DNA of 64,000 nucleotides from Streptomyces cylindrosporus. GTDB lineage: Bacteria; Actinomycetota; Actinomycetes; Streptomycetales; Streptomycetaceae. The stretch spans positions 496,001-560,000 of the forward strand of contig NZ_JALDAY010000008.1 of NCBI RefSeq assembly GCF_022698165.1. The letters run 5' to 3'. The position numbers and the translations under genes are program-made. Positions 60,925 to 64,000 of the stretch are shown piece after piece. Position 1 is the stretch's first letter. Each line of letters opens with the position of its first letter. The notes under the pieces were generated by a model, which saw nothing but the letters and a program-made list of their open reading frames with translations, was not told the origin of the DNA and made no database searches.

Positions 60925-60963
60925 AGAGGACAAGAGTTCTTGTCGGCCTGCGCCCCGGTCACG

Positions 60964-61161
60964 TCAGTCACGGCGCCCGGACCGCCCCCGCGCGGCCCGC
61001 TCCGCGGCGAACACGTCCTCCAACCGGAAGAGATGCGTACGCCCTTGCCGGCCGGCGGCGGTCAACCGCCCCAGCTGAACCCACTTCCGTACGGTCGCGG
61101 GGGCGACCCCCGCCTCCTTCGCGGCCGTCGCCCCGGTCACCAGGGTGGGCTCGGCACTCAT
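60964..61161 (-). CDS. Small helix-turn-helix protein (MerR/excisionase-like)
   Basis: 65 residues from ATG 61161: MSAEPTLVTGATAAKEAGVA, then PATVRKWVQLGRLTAAGRQG and FRLEDVFAAERAARG. The winged helix-turn-helix is of the MerR/excisionase type. It overlaps the previous gene by ATGA. No integrase is nearby, so a transcriptional role in the tail locus is more likely than excision. Confidence 0.8.
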   Translation of the reverse strand: MSAEPTLVTGATAAKEAGVAPATVRKWVQLGRLTAAGRQGRTHLFRLEDVFAAERAARGRSGRRD

Positions 61162-61748
61162 CGGCCGACCTCCTCCCCTTCGTCCCAACTGTGCCTGTAC
61201 GCGGGGTCGCTGGAGCACCGGCACGCCGGATCGCCGCACCGGCACCCGGGGTTGACGCAGAGCACGGTCCCCGCGGCCGGCAGGGCGCGCAGGGAGACCG
61301 AGTCGCACCACGGGCAACGGCCGTCCAGGCGCACCATCGCCTCGGCGGTCCCGAGCGTGCGCCCGAGGCGCCGGGCCATACGACGGCATTCGTCGAGGAC
61401 GTGACGGGCCAGGACCGGGTGGTCGGCCACCTGGTCCAGCAGTAAGGCGATCCGCGCGAGCCGCTCGGGCACGCCGACCCGCGGCGCACGGCCGAGCCCG
61501 AGCTTGTCCCGTACGGCCTCTTCGAGTTCGACCACGCCGTCCGTGATGTCCCGTACGGCGTCGGAGACATGGAGGCGCACGGGGGCGGAACCCGTGCCGC
61601 CGCGGCTGCCCCGGGTACGGGACGCGAGCACGCCCGGACTGCTGCTCCCCGGCGCCAACTCGGCAAGAAGCTCGGGGAATTGACGTATCAGAATGTCGAT
61701 CCAGTGGGCGGCGCGGGTGGTGTCCCGGGCGGTGAGTTCGGACGGCAT
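61158..61748 (-). CDS. Cys-rich hypothetical protein of the tail locus
   Basis: 196 residues from ATG 61748 with GGGAG upstream. The N-terminal ~120 residues are helical (WIDILIRQFPELLAELAPGS, LARIALLLDQVADHPVLARH). The C-terminal part has a metal-site-like cluster: CPWCDSVSLRALPAA, then VLCVNPGCRCGDPACRC. Such proteins often accompany phage-derived regulators in actinobacteria; the function is unknown. It is the first gene of the leftward operon and is divergent from the XRE gene. Confidence 0.75.
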   Translation of the reverse strand: MPSELTARDTTRAAHWIDILIRQFPELLAELAPGSSSPGVLASRTRGSRGGTGSAPVRLHVSDAVRDITDGVVELEEAVRDKLGLGRAPRVGVPERLARIALLLDQVADHPVLARHVLDECRRMARRLGRTLGTAEAMVRLDGRCPWCDSVSLRALPAAGTVLCVNPGCRCGDPACRCSSDPAYRHSWDEGEEVGR

Positions 61749-61848
61749 GGCGAAGTGCTCCCAACGTGCGTGAGGCGGGTTTTCGGTGGCCGCCGACCGC
61801 TGACAGCCGGCCGCGGCTGCTTGTTGCGCGTGCGCGCCTAGCTTGGCA

Positions 61849-61945
61849 TGTTGCGAAGGCGCACGCAATTGGCATATGCGGGCCGGGATTCCCCGAATCG
61901 GTTCTGATGCGCGCGCGCACCCACGTATTTTCGCGTGCGCACGCG
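61849..61945. promoter_or_regulatory. Divergent control region with operators
   Basis: TGTTGCG-N8-CGCAATT at 61849-61870 matches the site at 60903. TTGTTGCGCGTGCGCG at about 61821 and the perfect palindrome CGCGTGCGCACGCG at 61932-61945 are related. All lie between the divergent Cys-rich and XRE genes, so the XRE protein probably controls both directions. Confidence 0.6.
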
Positions 61946-61991
61946 CGCTAAAGTGGGCGCGTCAGCGAGGGATGAAGAGGGGCACCCACTC

Positions 61992-62453
61992 ATGAAGAGC
62001 GACGCCGAGCACATCGAGGAATTCGCCGCCTGGGTCGAGGACGTGATGCGGGCGCGCGGTTACGACATCGACAGCCCGCGCGGCGGTGGCAGGACCAAGC
62101 TGGCCGAGGACGCCGGCGTGCACCGCGCGGCCGTGACGCGGCTGCTGCAACGGCAGAGCATGCCCGACCTGGACACGATGAGGGGCCTCGCGCGCGCCCT
62201 GCGCGTCCCCGTCCGGGACGTCCTGATCCGCTCCGGCAGGCTGACGGAGGAGGACCTGCCACAGTCCCCGGCACCCCCGACGCCCGCCTCACCGTCCCCC
62301 GACGCCCCCCTCTCCGCGGAACAGGCGGCCACGGCCCTGGGCATCCCGGAACACCTGCGCTCGGCGTTCGTCCAGATCACGGAGCAACTGCGACTGGGTT
62401 CGGCGGGGGCGCCGACGCCGGAGGGCGGGGCGGACGGGCAGGCGGGGCGCTGA
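61992..62453 (+). CDS. XRE-type helix-turn-helix regulator
   Basis: 153 residues from ATG 61992. N-terminal ~90 residues: EEFAAWVEDVMRARGYDIDS, then the helix-turn-helix RTKLAEDAGVHRAAVTRLLQ and SMPDLDTMRGLARALRVPVR, a Cro/C1 fold. A Pro/Ser linker and a second helical segment (LSAEQAATALGIPEHLRSAF) follow. It faces the tail operon and is its probable repressor or activator. Confidence 0.85.
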   Translation: MKSDAEHIEEFAAWVEDVMRARGYDIDSPRGGGRTKLAEDAGVHRAAVTRLLQRQSMPDLDTMRGLARALRVPVRDVLIRSGRLTEEDLPQSPAPPTPASPSPDAPLSAEQAATALGIPEHLRSAFVQITEQLRLGSAGAPTPEGGADGQAGR

Positions 62454-62521
62454 CCGTCAACCGGGCCGCCACCCACCCGACCGGTCGTCGCCGCGCCGCC
62501 GACGTGAGTCAGGATGGGCCC

Positions 62522-62848
62522 ATGAGCGTAGTGAAGATCAACGTGCTGACCGTGCCCGCCGAGCAGCGGGAGGTCCTGGAGAAGCGGTTCGCCTCGCGGG
62601 CCGGTGCCGTGGAGGGGGCCGACGGGTTCGAGTGGTTCGAGCTGCTGCGGCCGGTCGAGGGCACCGACCAGTACCTCGTGTACACGCGCTGGCGTGACGA
62701 GGAGTCCTTCCAGGCATGGATGGAGGGCTCGATGAAGTCCGCGCACCAAGGCGGCGGCGAAGGCGCCGAGCGCCCGAAGCCGGCGGCCAGCGGCTCGACC
62801 CTGTGGTCGTTCGACGTGGTGCAGTCGGCGGCGCCGAAGAACGCCTGA
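62522..62848 (+). CDS. ABM-domain monooxygenase-like protein
   Basis: 108 residues: MSVVKINVLTVPAEQREVLE, then KRFASRAGAVEGADGFEWFE, LLRPVEGTDQYLVYTRWRDE and ESFQAWMEGSMKSAH. This is the IsdG/ABM dimeric ferredoxin-like fold, including the W..ESFQAW helix. Members include heme-degrading monooxygenases; heme ligand residues cannot be assigned with confidence here. It is a single gene followed by a terminator. Confidence 0.82.
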   Translation: MSVVKINVLTVPAEQREVLEKRFASRAGAVEGADGFEWFELLRPVEGTDQYLVYTRWRDEESFQAWMEGSMKSAHQGGGEGAERPKPAASGSTLWSFDVVQSAAPKNA

Positions 62849-62879
62849 CCGTCCGACCCTCCGACCGCGGGTACGACAA

Positions 62880-62908
62880 CGCCCCCTGCCCGTGCGGGTC
62901 AGGGGGCG
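62880..62908. terminator. Bidirectional terminator
   Basis: Arms CGCCCCCTG and CAGGGGGCG around an 11-nt loop, between the convergent ABM and Fe-S protein genes. Confidence 0.8.
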
Positions 62909-62929
62909 CCGTCATGGCCGTACGAACCG

Positions 62930-64000
62930 CTACTTCACCGGCTCCGGCTCCGGCGTGCTCTCCGTCTCCTCGTCGCCCGCCGGGTCGACCGGTGTCTTGA
63001 CGGACTCCAGGAGGAGCTGGGCGACGTCCACCACCTGGATGGATTCCTTCGCCTTGCCATCGTTCTTCTTGCCGTTGACCGAGTCCGTGAGCATGACCAG
63101 GCAGAAGGGGCAGGCCGTCGAGACGATGTCGGGGTTGAGCGAAAGAGCTTCATCGACGCGCTCGTTGTTGATGCGCTTGCCGATGCGCTCCTCCATCCAC
63201 ATGCGCGCGCCGCCCGCGCCGCAGCAGAAGCCGCGCTCCTTGTGGCGGTGCATCTCCTCGTTGCGCAGGCCGGGGACGTTCGCGATGATCTCGCGCGGCG
63301 GCGTGTAGATCTTGTTGTGGCGGCCCAGGTAGCAGGGGTCGTGGTACGTGATGATGCCCTCGACCGGGGTGACCGGGACCAGCTTGCCCTCGTCCACCAG
63401 GTGCTGGAGCAGCTGGGTGTGGTGGATGACCTCGTAGTCGCCGCCGAGCTGCGGGTACTCGTTGCCGATCGTGTTCAAGCAGTGGGGGCACGTCGCGACG
63501 ATCTTCTTCGCCGACTTCGGCTTGGCGGACTCCGGGACCACCTTGCCGTCGTCGTCGAGCTCCTCGCCGAACGCCATGTTCAGCGCCATGACGTTCTCCA
63601 TGCCGAGCTCCTGGAACAGGGGCTCGTTGCCCAGGCGCCGGGCGGAGTCGCCGGTGCACTTCTCGTCGCCGCCCATGATCGCGAACTTCACGCCCGCGAT
63701 GTGGAGGAGTTCCGCGAAGGCCTTTGTCGTCTTTTTGGCGCGGTCTTCGAGGGAGCCCGCACAGCCGACCCAGTAGAGGTACTCGACCTCCGTCAGGTCC
63801 TCGATGTCCTGGCCGACGACCGGGACCTCGAACTCGACCTCCTTGAGCCACTCCAGGCGCTGCTTCTTGGCCAGGCCCCAGGGGTTGCCCTTCTTCTCCA
63901 GGTTCTTGAGCATCGTGCCCGCCTCGGAGGGGAAGGCCGACTCGATCATGACCTGGTAGCGGCGCATGTCGACGATGTGGTCGATGTGCTCGATGTCGAC
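62930..64000 (-). CDS. Fe-S oxidoreductase with CCG domains (3' part; runs off window)
   Basis: 356 codons are visible and the frame is open through the window edge, so the start lies beyond 64000; ATG 63967 is internal. Two CCG (heterodisulfide-reductase-type) domains are seen: VEYLYWVGCAGSLEDRAKK ... KKIVATCPHCLNTIGNEYPQ, and IITYHDPCYLGRHNKIY ... GFCCGAGGARMWMEERIGK ... STACPFCLVMLTDSV. These Cys clusters bind non-cubane Fe-S centres. The full protein is expected to have membrane helices and 4Fe-4S domains upstream. It is probably a redox enzyme of central metabolism; the substrate is unknown. Confidence 0.9.
   Translation of the reverse strand, partial: VDIEHIDHIVDMRRYQVMIESAFPSEAGTMLKNLEKKGNPWGLAKKQRLEWLKEVEFEVPVVGQDIEDLTEVEYLYWVGCAGSLEDRAKKTTKAFAELLHIAGVKFAIMGGDEKCTGDSARRLGNEPLFQELGMENVMALNMAFGEELDDDGKVVPESAKPKSAKKIVATCPHCLNTIGNEYPQLGGDYEVIHHTQLLQHLVDEGKLVPVTPVEGIITYHDPCYLGRHNKIYTPPREIIANVPGLRNEEMHRHKERGFCCGAGGARMWMEERIGKRINNERVDEALSLNPDIVSTACPFCLVMLTDSVNGKKNDGKAKESIQVVDVAQLLLESVKTPVDPAGDEETESTPEPEPVK

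Noticed and set aside
1..64000. CRISPR arrays, insertion sequences with intact transposase, rRNA, replication origin
   Set aside because: No regularly spaced repeats, DDE or HUH transposase motifs, rRNA segments or DnaA-box clusters were seen on reading both strands. A systematic repeat search was not possible.

Overview
The window is about 71-73% GC, with strong codon bias, GTG and TTG starts, TTGACN-type promoters and gene families typical of Streptomyces. It is chromosomal: it carries the housekeeping genes dcd, a phosphoribosyltransferase and an intact tRNA-Gly(CCC). The species cannot be fixed from sequence reading alone.

Layout. (1) 1-17150 holds ordinary accessory genes: a TetR-controlled MFS exporter/hydrolase pair with an array of five near-identical operators; a DUF4232 lipoprotein; a secreted GH27 alpha-galactosidase with DasR-like and LacI-like sites upstream; an ECF sigma factor, CU044_5270 and ABC operon; a secreted subtilase; and a quinone-oxidoreductase, pseudo-hydrolase and SnoaL operon opposite a TetR gene. 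(2) 17236-40057 is an island region bounded by three direct copies of the tRNA-Gly 3' end: 17236, 31612 and the intact gene at 40058. It reads as two tandem, integrase-less remnants. The left unit (17.2-31.6 kb) has two intact vapBC pairs, one broken vapBC, a DUF4236-TerD fusion, a secreted FG-GAP protein and a five-gene FCD-regulator, MFS, THI5-like, OCD and Asp/Glu-racemase-like catabolic cluster. The right unit (31.6-40.1 kb) has an amidohydrolase, an ABM protein, RpiR and double-AsnC regulators, a DUF3533 membrane protein, a badly frameshifted thioesterase pseudogene, a TetR gene with a secreted SnoaL-like protein, and a PIN fragment.

(3) 40392-50661 is core-like. It has a small Cys-rich protein, dcd, a phosphoribosyltransferase, a Yip1-family protein, then five tandem secreted FG-GAP beta-propeller paralogues, the last interrupted by an in-frame TAG, and a VOC protein. 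(4) 50696-62453 is a compact phage-tail operon with no head, portal, terminase or integrase genes. In transcription order it has a Cys-rich protein and small HTH protein, tail terminator-like, major tail protein, a tail-assembly chaperone pair in -1 frameshift arrangement, a fibre-like protein, three non-canonical genes, a short tape measure, Dit, tail hub, amidase and a holin-like protein, faced by a divergent XRE regulator. Matching TGTTGCG-N8-CGCAA operators lie before two of its promoters. This is the best candidate for an unusual system: a non-contractile tailocin-like particle. (5) 62522-64000 holds an ABM protein and the 3' part of a CCG-type Fe-S oxidoreductase that runs off the window.

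The main functional themes are secreted enzymes and propellers, local one-regulator/one-operon circuits with readable operators, and a tRNA-anchored island rich in toxin-antitoxin pairs and decayed genes.
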